NCBI GenBank assembly: GCA_031263565.1
Contig: JAISFR010000081.1
Location: forward strand, 1 to 64,000
DNA: 64,000 bases
From: Candidatus Adiutrix sp.
GTDB taxonomy: Bacteria; Desulfobacterota; Desulfarculia; Adiutricales; Adiutricaceae
Reading direction: 5' to 3'
A model generated the notes under the pieces. The model was not told the origin of the DNA. It saw only the letters and a program-made list of their open reading frames with translations, and searched no databases. Shown here one piece after another: positions 40,454 through 49,247 of the stretch (position 1 is the stretch's first letter; every line of letters starts with the position of its first letter). Position numbers and translations under genes: made by a program.

Positions 40454-43400
40454 CTTCCAGGCTTTGGCCGGTGCCGCGGCCGAAGGTTTCGGGGGCGTAC
40501 ATCTCTTCGGCCTGGGGGCCGGGGGTCAGGTAGACGCCGCTGGTGACCGCCCGGGCCAGGTAAGAATAGCTGTAGACCCCGGCCTCGAGGCGGTCGGCGT
40601 AGACGGCCACCCGGTCGGGCCAGATTTCCTGGTGCCGGTACCAGTGGAGGCGGCGCTCGTCTTCATTTTCGCCGGCGGGCAGGTTCAGGAGGCTGAGGTC
40701 AGCCTCGGCCAGGTTGAAGTTGACGGGCTCCAGGCCGGCCGGCACCCGGTCCATCAGCACCACGTTATGGCGCGGGGCGGGGACCATCATGGTCACCGAA
40801 ACCCGAACCACGTCGCCGCGCTTGAAACGCAGGGCCCCGGCCGGCCCGGCTTCGGGCGAGACCACTTCAAAGGAGCGGGCGAGCCTGAAGCCGCCGCTGG
40901 AGGCCGCCGAAAGATCGGGCGCCAGGGGGGCGGTTCTGATCTTCAGGGCGGCCCAGGCCTGGCCCTGGCCCTGGACCTCGTAGCTGACGGACGGGCTTTC
41001 GGCGGGGATGGCCGAAAGCGGGGCCTGGCCGAGGGCCGGCCGGTCGCTGAAAGATTTAAAGCGGGCCTGGGCCAGGAGGCTCTCGCCCAAAAGGGCTTTG
41101 ACGTCCAGGTCGGGGTTTTCGGGCTCGGCCGTTTTGACGTAGTCGGAGAGGGCGGCCAGGGCCAAGGCGTTGTTCTGGGTGGTCCCGAAGTGGCCGCCGC
41201 GGCTGGCCGAAACCAGCCAGCGGACCAGGGCCGGGAGGAGGTCGTGCCGGGGCGCGGTCTGGCAGAGGACGCTGAGGGCCAGGGCTGAAGTGCGGACCGA
41301 GCTGGACCAGATTTCGGGCGCGCCCTCCGCCGGTTCCACGAACTGCGCTTCACCGGCGCTCACCTGTAAATGCCGGTCCAAAAGCGGAATCAGGGCCGCC
41401 AGACGGAGATCCCGGTTCTGGCCCTGGGGCAGGAAAGCCACGGCCCGGATGAGGTTGGCCAGTTCAAAGAGGCCCAGTTTTTCCCGATCCTGATAGAGCA
41501 GTTCAATATAGGCGGCCACATTTTCGCCGGAACGGCCGAGCATGGCCAGGGCGTAGCTTTTGGCTTCCCGCACGGCCTCTGGCGAATACCAGGCGGGGAA
41601 GGACCGGCTTTCGCCGCCCAAAGCCTCTTTCAGGAAGTCGGCGATGCGGCCGGGCAGGGCCGGGTCGGGCAGTTCAAAGCCGTCATCCCGGGCCGAGAGC
41701 AGAAAGTCCAGCACATAGGCCGAAAGATAGACCGAGCGGCTTGACCAGTCATAGGTTTCGGGCCAGAAATTGTAGCCGCCGCCCTGTTCCCACCGCAAGA
41801 GGCGAGCCAGTTGCGACTGCACGTCGCGCCGGGCCTGTTCCTCTTTTTCGGCGGTCCCGTTCAGGCGCTCTTTAAGCCGCAGCCAGACCAGGCTGGCGTA
41901 GGCCTTGGAGACGGACTGTTCCACGCAGCCGTGGGGGTAGGCCGCCAACCAGTCAAAGGGCTCGGTCAGCACCCCCGCCAGGCTGGGCGACAGGGCCAGT
42001 TCCAGGCCGCCCCGGCCGGGGTCCAGCCCTTCGGCCAGGGCCAGAGAGGCCGTGGCCTGGCCGGGGAGGAGGCGTTCATAAGAGGCCTGGGTGCTCAGGG
42101 GATTGGGCGGGGAGACCGGGAGGACGTATTCCACGCTGTCGCGGTCCGGCCCCAGAGTCACGCTGAAGAGAAACCTGGCTTCTCCGGCGGAGCCGGCCTT
42201 GACCTTGAAGTGAAGTTCCTGGCTTTGGTCCGGGCCGAGGGTCACGGTTTTGGCGGCCGAATCGTTGACCAGGCTGAAATTGTCGCCTTCCAGCCTGACG
42301 GCGGCCTCCCCGGAGATCCGGCCCCGGTTGCTGAGAACCACGGCCGCCTGGAATTCATCGCCGACGCCGGCATAGCCGGGCAGGGCCGAGCGGACCAGGA
42401 GATCGCGGCTGACCAGAACCGAATTCTGCCCGGTGCCGGTTTTTCGCCCGGGCCCGGTGGCCACGGCGAAAATTTTGAAGGTGGTCAGGTTTTCAGGCAT
42501 TTTGACCTTGACTCTGGCCCGGCCGCTCTGGTCCAGAGCGACCCGGGGCTCGAAGTGGGCCAGGGCGGCGAAGAGCCGCCGTATTCCGTCGTCGCTGCGG
42601 TCCTTCATCAGGGCGGCCGCCTCCATCAGCCCGCCGCCTCCGCCGGGGTTGTCGCCTTTGCTGCCCCAGTTCTGGCGGCCGATGAGGCTGACGAGGTTGT
42701 CGGCGGTCTGAACCATCAGGGGCCGGTCGCGGTGATAGAGGGTCTCCGGATGGTAGGCGGCTTCTCCGCCCAATTGCAGCACGGCGGCATCGGCCACGAT
42801 GAGGGCCACCTCAGCCCCGGTCGCCGGCTGACCATAGTAATCGACGACTTCCAGGTCCACTTCCACTTCGCCGCCCGGCCCGACTTCCTTCTGATCGGGG
42901 GTGACCCTGACCGTAAAGAGGTCTTTTCGGCTGGGGACCTTCAGTTCGGTGTAGCCCAGGCGAATGGCGGGCTTGCCGAAATCCAGGCCGGCTTCGTCGA
43001 GTTTGTCGGCGATGCGGCCCCTGACCAGGAGCACCGAGACGAAGATATTGGGGCTGTCGTCGTCAGTGACCGGTATTTCCAGAACGGGGGTCTGGCTCGT
43101 GATCTCAAAGACCCGGGAGCTGCGCACCCCGGCCCGCTCCACGGTCAAAAGGCCCTGCCCCCGGTCAAAGGGGCTCTGGACCATGATCCGGGCCTGGTCG
43201 CCCGCTTGGTAGGAGTCGCGGTCGGCCACCAGGGTCAGGCGGTCGTCATTGCCCATGAACCAGCCCACCGGCCCGGATCCGCTGACGTAGAAGTCGCAGC
43301 TGGCCTGGTTGACCCGGCCCTGCTCGTCTTGCAGTTCGGCCAGAACCCAGTAATGGCCGGGCTTTTCCGGCGTGAACTCCACTTCGGCCGGAAGATCGGC

Positions 43401-46328
43401 GCTGCTCACGGTGCGGGTTTCTATTTTTTCATCCAGCATGCGGGAGACGTACTCGTAAGCCGAGCCGGGCGATTTGCGGCGGACGTTCTGCCAGACGCGG
43501 CGGTGAAGGGTCAGGCTGACCGGCCGGCCGCTGATCAGGCGTCCCTCCCGGTCGGCGGCAATGAGTTTCAGCCGATAGGGCCGCCCGGCTTCGGTCACGT
43601 ATTGGTCCCGATAGAGACCGGCGTAGATTTCGGCCGGGTGGACCAGGAAAGAGGCCGAAGTGGAAACTGTGCGTTGATCGACATCGGTGACGGTGACGAA
43701 GCTCTGATAGTTTCTGGGCCGGGGCCGCTGTTCCGGGGTCGGGCTCAGGTTCAGCCGGAATTTCAACAGGCCCCCGGCGTCCAGCCGGACTTCGTCGGAA
43801 GCCACGGTGACCGACGGTTCGCTGCGGTCATAGCCGTCGTCCCGGTCCTCGTCGGCCGCTTCGAAGCGGTTGATGACGCTGTATTGGGAAAAATCGCCGG
43901 GCAGGCTGAACTCGGCCGGCGAGGCGCTGACGCTGTAGCGGACGGGCTGCCCGGCAACCGGGGCGCCGTAATGATAGCCGGCTTCGGCCCGGATTTCGAC
44001 GGTCTGGCCGGCCAGCGGATTCTGGGGCGGATCTGTCATCTTGATTTCAAAGGCCGGCGGCCGATAGGTCATGACCATGAAGCTGCCCAGTTCCGGGAGG
44101 TCCGTCTGGCCGGGGCGGCCGGCCCTGACCGACCAGTAGCCCAAGGCGGCGTTCCGGGGAATGGGCAGTTCATGGCTGAGGGTTCCCAGCGGCCCGGTTT
44201 TCAGAAGACGCCGCTCCACCAGTTCGTCGGCGCCGTCGCGGATCTCCACTTCCAGATCCTGGCCGGCCAGATCCCGCAGTTGATCGCCCTGGCGCTGGCG
44301 GGCGATGATCTTGAATTTGGCGGTCTCGCCTGGTTTGTAGAGGGGCAGGGAATTTAAGAGCCAACTGCTCTGGTCTTCGTCCCGGCCCAGGGGATCGCCG
44401 GTGTTCAGATCCCAGCGCCAGGTTTCCAGGCCGTCGTTCCAGTTGACGTTCCACAGGGACATCTGGCCCTCGGCCCGGGCCACCACAAAGAGGTTGGGGC
44501 GGTCAGGCCCCGCTTCCCTGAGAATTTCCAGGGCCCCGGGCAGTTCGGCCAGGCCCTGGGCGTCGCTTTGGCCGCTCCACAAAAGGCGGCCGCTCTGGTC
44601 GCGCAAGTCCAGGGCCACCCCCGCCCAGGACTGCCCCCGGCCCAGGTGGCTGGTCCAGATCAGAGAGGATTCCGGCCCCATTTTGACGGCCAGGCCGATG
44701 TCCGAGACCTGGATCAGGGCATAGGTGTGATCCTGGTATTCCTTGGCGTTTTCCCGGGCGGGGACGGTCCAGGCTGAGCGGAGATAGAGAAGCCGGCCGC
44801 TGAGGTCGTCGCCGTAAATTTTTTTAAGGTCCAGGGTCAGGGGCGTGCGGCCGTGGCGGGCGCCGTCGGGGACGGCCAGGGTCAGAACTTCCGGCTTGAG
44901 GTTGGCCAGGGTTTTTTCGGCGGTGCTGAGATCGCCGAAATAATCCGGGGAAAAATCGGCCTCGGCCAGGAAGCCGATGGCCTGTTCAGCCGTGAGGGAA
45001 TAGGCTTCCACCCGGGCTTCCCTGATGTTGCCGGCCCAGAGACGCACCTTGGCCTCAGAGCCGGTTTCCAGCAGCCCGTAGCCGTCGCGCAGGCGCAGAA
45101 AGGTTTCATATTCGCCGGTGTGGAATTTGTGGACAAAATCGCCGCCCAGGGTCTGGCCGAAGATGTCCCGTGCCGAGCCGTCGATGGTCAGGCGGTAGTC
45201 GGTGTCGGCTTTCAGGCCGCCTGGAAGATAGAGGTAGTCCCGAAAATCGTCGATCACTTCATCGCCGGTCTCTTCGGCCGCCGGGTCGGCCCCGGCGGGC
45301 GGCTCTTCTTTTTCGGGGTTGAACTGCCTGACCAGGGGCGTCAGGTCATAATCATTGTCGATCTTGATGAGGCGAACCAGTTCCGAGATTTTGACCCGGT
45401 TGGTGAAATGGAGATAAAGGCCGCGGTCGGGGTCCACTTTTTCTTCATCGACAGAGCCCACGGTGACGCGCAGCGGGCCGTAGGTCCGGCCTTCGGCCAG
45501 GGTCAGCGGCGGGGCGGGGAGCGGGCCGGCCAGGGAGGCCGCGCCTTCTTCCACAGTTAATTGATAGGGGCGGTCGGGGGGCAATTTTCCCCGGGCGGTA
45601 AAGGTCAGAAAGTTGGGATCGTGGCCGGGGACAGTCTCGACCCGGGCCGGGATCTTCTGTTCCCCGCCGGAATCGCTCCATTTGAAAAAAGCTTTTTTCC
45701 CCAAGCTTTCCAAGTCGGGGTTCTGGTTGAAAAGCACCCGCCAGACCGGGGTCAGAGCTTCGTCGATATCCCGGGGGGAGACATTGCTCTGGTATCGGCT
45801 GAGAGGGGCCAGGAGCGGCAGTTTGACCTTGATTTCCGCACCCTGATCCAGGCGGGCGCCGGAAAGGGCCTTCAGGTTTTCGGGCTTCAGTCGGGCCGTC
45901 AATTCCAGGCTGCCGGTCAGAGGCTCTTTGAAAACATAGGCCAGGGTGTATTGATTGAGCCAAAGGGCTTGCCCCTCCATCGGCGGGTCCAGGCTCAGGG
46001 CTCCTTCGGGCACGTTCCGGTAGTCGCCGAGGGCCGCCATGGGCTGATTGAACATGGCCGCCACCTGGTTCAGTTTTTTGAGTTCGCCTGAGGGGCCGAA
46101 ACGCAAAAGGCTCAGGGCCTGGCCTTCCGGCCCGGGCGCGCCCTGGGCCCGGGCTTCCGGGCTCCCGACCTCCGCCTGGCGGCCGGCGGCCTGATCAGCG
46201 CTTTCAGCGGGCGCGGGCCGGCTGACGGCCGCCGCTTCGGGCTTTTTCTCTTCTTGACAGGCGGGATTCAGACATATAGCCAGAGCCAGCAGGAAAAACC
46301 GGACCAGGCGGAAAGAGTTTTTTTTCAT
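40443..46328 (-). CDS. Bacterial alpha-2-macroglobulin lipoprotein
   Basis: A 1961-residue periplasmic protease trap. A signal peptide ends at a lipobox-like LNPAC (Cys24), so it is lipid-anchored. Successive macroglobulin-like beta domains fill residues 90-1150, including MG-type segments (YKPGETAKFKIIARQ, SYQAGDQARIMVQSPF). The thioester motif is YPHGCVEQS near residue 1465, where Cys and Gln would form the internal thioester, followed by the alpha-helical thioester domain and a receptor-like end. It resembles E. coli YfhM, but the usual neighbour pbpC is absent. ATG 46328 is preferred to 46334 because GGGAG is then seven bases away. The stop lies inside the dispersed repeat. Confidence 0.92.
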   Translation of the reverse strand: MKKNSFRLVRFFLLALAICLNPACQEEKKPEAAAVSRPAPAESADQAAGRQAEVGSPEARAQGAPGPEGQALSLLRFGPSGELKKLNQVAAMFNQPMAALGDYRNVPEGALSLDPPMEGQALWLNQYTLAYVFKEPLTGSLELTARLKPENLKALSGARLDQGAEIKVKLPLLAPLSRYQSNVSPRDIDEALTPVWRVLFNQNPDLESLGKKAFFKWSDSGGEQKIPARVETVPGHDPNFLTFTARGKLPPDRPYQLTVEEGAASLAGPLPAPPLTLAEGRTYGPLRVTVGSVDEEKVDPDRGLYLHFTNRVKISELVRLIKIDNDYDLTPLVRQFNPEKEEPPAGADPAAEETGDEVIDDFRDYLYLPGGLKADTDYRLTIDGSARDIFGQTLGGDFVHKFHTGEYETFLRLRDGYGLLETGSEAKVRLWAGNIREARVEAYSLTAEQAIGFLAEADFSPDYFGDLSTAEKTLANLKPEVLTLAVPDGARHGRTPLTLDLKKIYGDDLSGRLLYLRSAWTVPARENAKEYQDHTYALIQVSDIGLAVKMGPESSLIWTSHLGRGQSWAGVALDLRDQSGRLLWSGQSDAQGLAELPGALEILREAGPDRPNLFVVARAEGQMSLWNVNWNDGLETWRWDLNTGDPLGRDEDQSSWLLNSLPLYKPGETAKFKIIARQRQGDQLRDLAGQDLEVEIRDGADELVERRLLKTGPLGTLSHELPIPRNAALGYWSVRAGRPGQTDLPELGSFMVMTYRPPAFEIKMTDPPQNPLAGQTVEIRAEAGYHYGAPVAGQPVRYSVSASPAEFSLPGDFSQYSVINRFEAADEDRDDGYDRSEPSVTVASDEVRLDAGGLLKFRLNLSPTPEQRPRPRNYQSFVTVTDVDQRTVSTSASFLVHPAEIYAGLYRDQYVTEAGRPYRLKLIAADREGRLISGRPVSLTLHRRVWQNVRRKSPGSAYEYVSRMLDEKIETRTVSSADLPAEVEFTPEKPGHYWVLAELQDEQGRVNQASCDFYVSGSGPVGWFMGNDDRLTLVADRDSYQAGDQARIMVQSPFDRGQGLLTVERAGVRSSRVFEITSQTPVLEIPVTDDDSPNIFVSVLLVRGRIADKLDEAGLDFGKPAIRLGYTELKVPSRKDLFTVRVTPDQKEVGPGGEVEVDLEVVDYYGQPATGAEVALIVADAAVLQLGGEAAYHPETLYHRDRPLMVQTADNLVSLIGRQNWGSKGDNPGGGGGLMEAAALMKDRSDDGIRRLFAALAHFEPRVALDQSGRARVKVKMPENLTTFKIFAVATGPGRKTGTGQNSVLVSRDLLVRSALPGYAGVGDEFQAAVVLSNRGRISGEAAVRLEGDNFSLVNDSAAKTVTLGPDQSQELHFKVKAGSAGEARFLFSVTLGPDRDSVEYVLPVSPPNPLSTQASYERLLPGQATASLALAEGLDPGRGGLELALSPSLAGVLTEPFDWLAAYPHGCVEQSVSKAYASLVWLRLKERLNGTAEKEEQARRDVQSQLARLLRWEQGGGYNFWPETYDWSSRSVYLSAYVLDFLLSARDDGFELPDPALPGRIADFLKEALGGESRSFPAWYSPEAVREAKSYALAMLGRSGENVAAYIELLYQDREKLGLFELANLIRAVAFLPQGQNRDLRLAALIPLLDRHLQVSAGEAQFVEPAEGAPEIWSSSVRTSALALSVLCQTAPRHDLLPALVRWLVSASRGGHFGTTQNNALALAALSDYVKTAEPENPDLDVKALLGESLLAQARFKSFSDRPALGQAPLSAIPAESPSVSYEVQGQGQAWAALKIRTAPLAPDLSAASSGGFRLARSFEVVSPEAGPAGALRFKRGDVVRVSVTMMVPAPRHNVVLMDRVPAGLEPVNFNLAEADLSLLNLPAGENEDERRLHWYRHQEIWPDRVAVYADRLEAGVYSYSYLARAVTSGVYLTPGPQAEEMYAPETFGRGTGQSLEVAD

Positions 46329-46573
46329 TACCATGCTCCCTTTGTCGACACCTTAGGAAAACCAATGGGGCATCGACATGGTTATTATTTCAGGAGCCTG
46401 TCGGAGTATGAATTTTGCATAAGATAACATATTGTAATAAAAGGATAAATTTTATTGAGAAAATTCTCGACAATAATGATTTCAATAGCTTATCTCATAC
46501 CCCGAGCAGGCTCCCAAGTCAGGATATAATAAATCAGGTTCTATTGCAAGGGAAGCAAATTGCTTCCAGTAAA
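46329..46573. other. AT-rich spacer upstream of alpha-2-macroglobulin
   Basis: It contains a 12-bp palindrome GAGAAAATTCTC (46457-46468) and several AT-rich -10-like strings on the reverse strand. I cannot assign a single promoter with confidence. Confidence 0.3.
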
Positions 46574-47125
46574 TCAGAAAAGCCGGTTTTCGTCGGACTG
46601 ACTGAGAGATTCAATTTCTTCCATGGACGGCAGGGCCTCCAGGCCGGGCAGGTCAAAAGTCTCCAGGAATTTTCTGGTGGTGCCGTAGGCCATCGGCCGG
46701 CCGGGCAGATCCCGGCGGCCGGCCACCCGGATCAGTTCCTTTTCCAATAGGGTCTTGATCAGGCCGCCGGCATCCACCCCCCGGATCTTTTCCACCTCGG
46801 CCCGGAGCACCGGCTGGCGGTAGGCGATGATGGCCAGGGTCTCCAGGGCGGCCCGGGACAGGCGGGCCGGCGACTTCTTTTTCAGGCGCAGGGCATAGGG
46901 GGAGATCTCCGGGCGGGTGCGGAACTGAAAGCCGCCGGCCACCGGCTTGAGGACAAAGGCCCGACCCAGTTCCTCATATTCGTTGATCAGTTCGTCCATT
47001 ACTCTGGAGAGCCGGTCCGGGGAGATTTCCTCTTCAAAGGCCTGGGCCAGCTTTTCCAGGGACAGGGGCTCGTCGGCCACGAAAAGCAGACCTTCGATGA
47101 TTATTTTAATGGAGAGATCGCTCAT
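46574..47125 (-). CDS. scpB: Segregation and condensation protein B
   Basis: A 183-residue winged-helix protein that joins ScpA and Smc in the condensin complex for chromosome segregation. Motifs: IIEGLLFVADEPLSLEKLAQ at the start, LSRAALETLAIIAYRQPVLRAEVEKIRGVD (about 95-124) and GRPMAYGTTRKFLETFDL near the end. The start at 47125 is under a promoter but has no clear ribosome site. scpA, commonly adjacent, is not in the window. Confidence 0.9.
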   Translation of the reverse strand: MSDLSIKIIIEGLLFVADEPLSLEKLAQAFEEEISPDRLSRVMDELINEYEELGRAFVLKPVAGGFQFRTRPEISPYALRLKKKSPARLSRAALETLAIIAYRQPVLRAEVEKIRGVDAGGLIKTLLEKELIRVAGRRDLPGRPMAYGTTRKFLETFDLPGLEALPSMEEIESLSQSDENRLF

Positions 47126-47148
47126 AATATAGTAAACGGTTCCGATAT

Positions 47149-47177
47149 ATTGTAGGTGAGGAGGCGACAGGCCCCAA
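47149..47177 (-). promoter_or_regulatory. Candidate promoter for scpB
   Basis: Reverse strand: TTGGGG, 17 bases, TACAAT, placing the start of transcription about 20 bases before the scpB ATG. From 47178 to 47397 nothing else is evident except AT-rich sequence. Confidence 0.4.
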
Positions 47178-47397
47178 TCCATAGTGTCGATCTTAGTTAT
47201 AATGCCCCCGGCCAAGCTTTTCAAGCAAAAAATCACCGTTTGAAGCCGGGCTTCGGTCCGGCGGCAAGAAAGAAAAAGCCGATAAAGGGGCCGGGATCAA
47301 GTAAAGACAATAATTAATTATATTAAATACTTAATTGTCATGAGCGGCCGCCGGCCCTTTTTTTTCAAGAAGTCTTACATATGTCTTCGAATAAGTC

Positions 47398-47430
47398 TTG
47401 ACAAAAAATGGAAATGTGGTAAATATAGAT
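47398..47430 (+). promoter_or_regulatory. Promoter of the acs operon
   Basis: A perfect -35 TTGACA (47398-47403) is followed 16-20 bases later by the AT-rich string TAAATATAGAT. The exact -10 is ambiguous. It leaves a leader of about 335 bases before acsD. Confidence 0.5.
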
Positions 47431-47452
47431 AAACTTTAAATGTAAGGTTTTA

Positions 47453-47644
47453 ATGCCTAAAAGCGAGGGTGCCCGATTCGGGGGTTTGCGTTTGTGCCGG
47501 ATTTTGGCGGAGTTTTTCGTAATCCCGGCGACGCGGCCTGATCTGCCGGCGCCCGCGTCTACAGGTGAGGCCCTGATTCAGAGGTTCCCGGCAAGCTCAG
47601 GGCGGGTTTCGGCCGCCGGCTGTTCCGGGGCTTCGGCCCGTTAA
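47453..47644 (+). CDS. Possible 63-codon leader ORF upstream of acsD
   Basis: A 63-residue frame starts with ATG five bases after AAGG, just downstream of the predicted acs promoter, and ends with TAA at 47642. The protein has no recognised motif, is rich in Ala, Arg, Pro and Ser, and may be a chance frame in GC-rich DNA. If translated it could be a leader peptide controlling the operon. Confidence 0.22.
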   Translation: MPKSEGARFGGLRLCRILAEFFVIPATRPDLPAPASTGEALIQRFPASSGRVSAAGCSGASAR

Positions 47645-47769
47645 GGTGTGGATAAATAAGCTATAATAATTCCGGCTTGAGGCCCGGCTGGCAGTCGGCG
47701 CGGCCGGATGAAACAGAACAAAGGCATCGTCCGCGATGCCCCCAGACCAGACCCCGAGGAGGTAGAACA

Positions 47770-48756
47770 TTGGCTTTTCAAATTCCGACCGTTAAATACA
47801 GCGGCAAAATCAATGAAGTTCCCATCGGCCCCGCCAAAGTGATGGTGGGCGGTCAGAACGCCTACAGCTTTCACACCTTTGAGGGCAGCTTCCCCAACAA
47901 GCCGAAGATCGCTCTCGACGTCTGGGATTACGATCCGAGCGAGGAATGGCCGGAAGCTCTGCGCCAGGCTTTTGCGGGCGTCATGGGCGACCCCGGGGCC
48001 TGGGCCGGGAAGTGCGTGGAATACGGCGCCGACATCGTGGTTCTGCACCTGAAGAGTTCGGACCCCAACGACAAAAACACCGGCGCCGATCACGCCGTGG
48101 CCGCCGTGCAGAAGGTCCTGGACGCGGTCAGTTGTCCGGTCGTCATCTTTGGCGTGGACAATAAGGACAAGGATGTGGAAACCCTGTCGGCCGTGGCCGA
48201 GAAGTTCGCGGGCAAGAACCTGATCCTGGGTCCGGTGACTGAAAAGAACTACAAGCAGATCGGCGCCCAGGCCCTGGCCTACGGCCACACGGTCATCGCC
48301 CGCACCCCCATCGACGTCAACCTGGCCAAGCAGTTGAACATTCTGCTGACCGGCCTGGGCCTGCCGAAGGATAAGATCATCGTCGATCCCACCACCGGCG
48401 GCCTGGGTTACGGCATGGAATACGGCTACTCGGTCATGGAGCGCATTTCCATGGCCGCCCTGGTCCAGCAGGACGACAATCTCCAGCAGCCGATGATCAG
48501 CTTTTTTGGCGAAGACGTCTGGAAGTCCAAGGAGGCCAACCTGCCGACCGCCGAAAACCCGCAGTTGGGCGACGCCACCTGCCGGGGCGTTCTGATGGAG
48601 ACCACGGAGGCCGTGGCCGTTCTCGGCGCCGGGGTGAGTGTCCTGTCCATGCGTCACCCCGCCTCGGTGAAGCTGGTGCGGGAATACGTGGAACTGGCCT
48701 ATGACGGCGGCGATGTCAAGGGTGATCTGCCGAAAGTGCCCATCACTGAATTCTGA
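47770..48756 (+). CDS. acsD: CO dehydrogenase/acetyl-CoA synthase delta subunit (corrinoid Fe-S protein, small subunit)
   Basis: A 328-residue TIM-barrel subunit that, with AcsC, forms the corrinoid iron-sulfur protein carrying the methyl group from AcsE to acetyl-CoA synthase. Recognised from VMVGGQNAYSFHTFEGSFPNKPKIALDVWD, then DIVVLHLKSSDPN, NLILGPVTEKNYKQIGA and DPTTGGLGYGMEYGYSVMERI. The TTG start at 47770 is supported by GAGGAGG seven bases upstream; residues encoded from 47677 are not family-like. It is the first gene of the operon here, whereas in Moorella it follows acsC. Confidence 0.93.
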   Translation: MAFQIPTVKYSGKINEVPIGPAKVMVGGQNAYSFHTFEGSFPNKPKIALDVWDYDPSEEWPEALRQAFAGVMGDPGAWAGKCVEYGADIVVLHLKSSDPNDKNTGADHAVAAVQKVLDAVSCPVVIFGVDNKDKDVETLSAVAEKFAGKNLILGPVTEKNYKQIGAQALAYGHTVIARTPIDVNLAKQLNILLTGLGLPKDKIIVDPTTGGLGYGMEYGYSVMERISMAALVQQDDNLQQPMISFFGEDVWKSKEANLPTAENPQLGDATCRGVLMETTEAVAVLGAGVSVLSMRHPASVKLVREYVELAYDGGDVKGDLPKVPITEF

Positions 48757-48951
48757 TTTTTAACCAGGCTTTCGGCCGGCCCCCGGGAAATTCCGCATCC
48801 CCGGCCGGCCGGAGGTCGCTTTGGGAAAAGGGGGAGGGCCTTCCGGCCGGACCGGGCCGGATTCTGAAGCCGGGGCCGCCGAAGGCCCGAGCCGGACGTC
48901 AAGCACTGGAGCGTTTTATATTGAAAAGCGCGCTTAAGGAGTCATACAGTT

Positions 48952-49071
48952 ATGAGCGAAAAAGAAAAAAAACAGACCAAGACCGCCGAGGTCAGCAAGC
49001 CCAGCGAAGTCGTCGCCGACCGTATTATAGCCGAACTCGATCGGGTTCATGTCCGGAAGGCCAGATACTAA
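48952..49071 (+). CDS. 39-residue small ORF inside the acs operon
   Basis: ATG at 48952, TAA at 49069. It encodes a 39-residue charged peptide (starts MSEKEKKQTKTAEVSKPSEV, ends HVRKARY) with a basic N-terminus and a probable amphipathic helix (SEVVADRIIAELDRV). AAGGAG lies ten bases upstream. It sits between acsD and acsA. It resembles no family I know; the MSE-KK start is similar to that of AcsA but the rest is not. It could be a true small subunit or regulator, or a remnant. Confidence 0.45.
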   Translation: MSEKEKKQTKTAEVSKPSEVVADRIIAELDRVHVRKARY

Positions 49072-49186
49072 CGAGGCTTTGGAGACGGGCTTTCTCCCGG
49101 ACGCGCACGGCCGGGACCGGTCAAAGCGCAGGTTCGGACCCCGAAACGCCCTCCGGCCGCTTCCGCTCGGGCGGATAAGACCAGAA

Positions 49187-49219
49187 GCCTATGAAAGGCA
49201 ACCGCCGCCTATGAAAGGC
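49187..49219 (+). repeat. Two direct copies of a 13-nt hairpin before acsA
   Basis: GCCTATGAAAGGC occurs at 49187-49199 and again at 49207-49219. Each folds on itself (GCC/GGC; CCGCC/GGCGG in the second) and lies just upstream of the acsA ribosome site at 49237. Confidence 0.5.
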
Positions 49220-49247
49220 GGAATGTGACTCGTTGAAAGGAGTTTCC

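Noticed and set aside
41811-44357. 848-codon forward frame opposite the alpha-2-macroglobulin gene
   Set aside because: Shadow frame from GC-rich codon usage; no family motif, no ribosome site, and the reverse frame is a clear protein family.
48952-49071. The 39-codon ORF as a duplicated start of acsA
   Set aside because: Only the MSE-KK start is shared; the rest and the DNA do not align with acsA.
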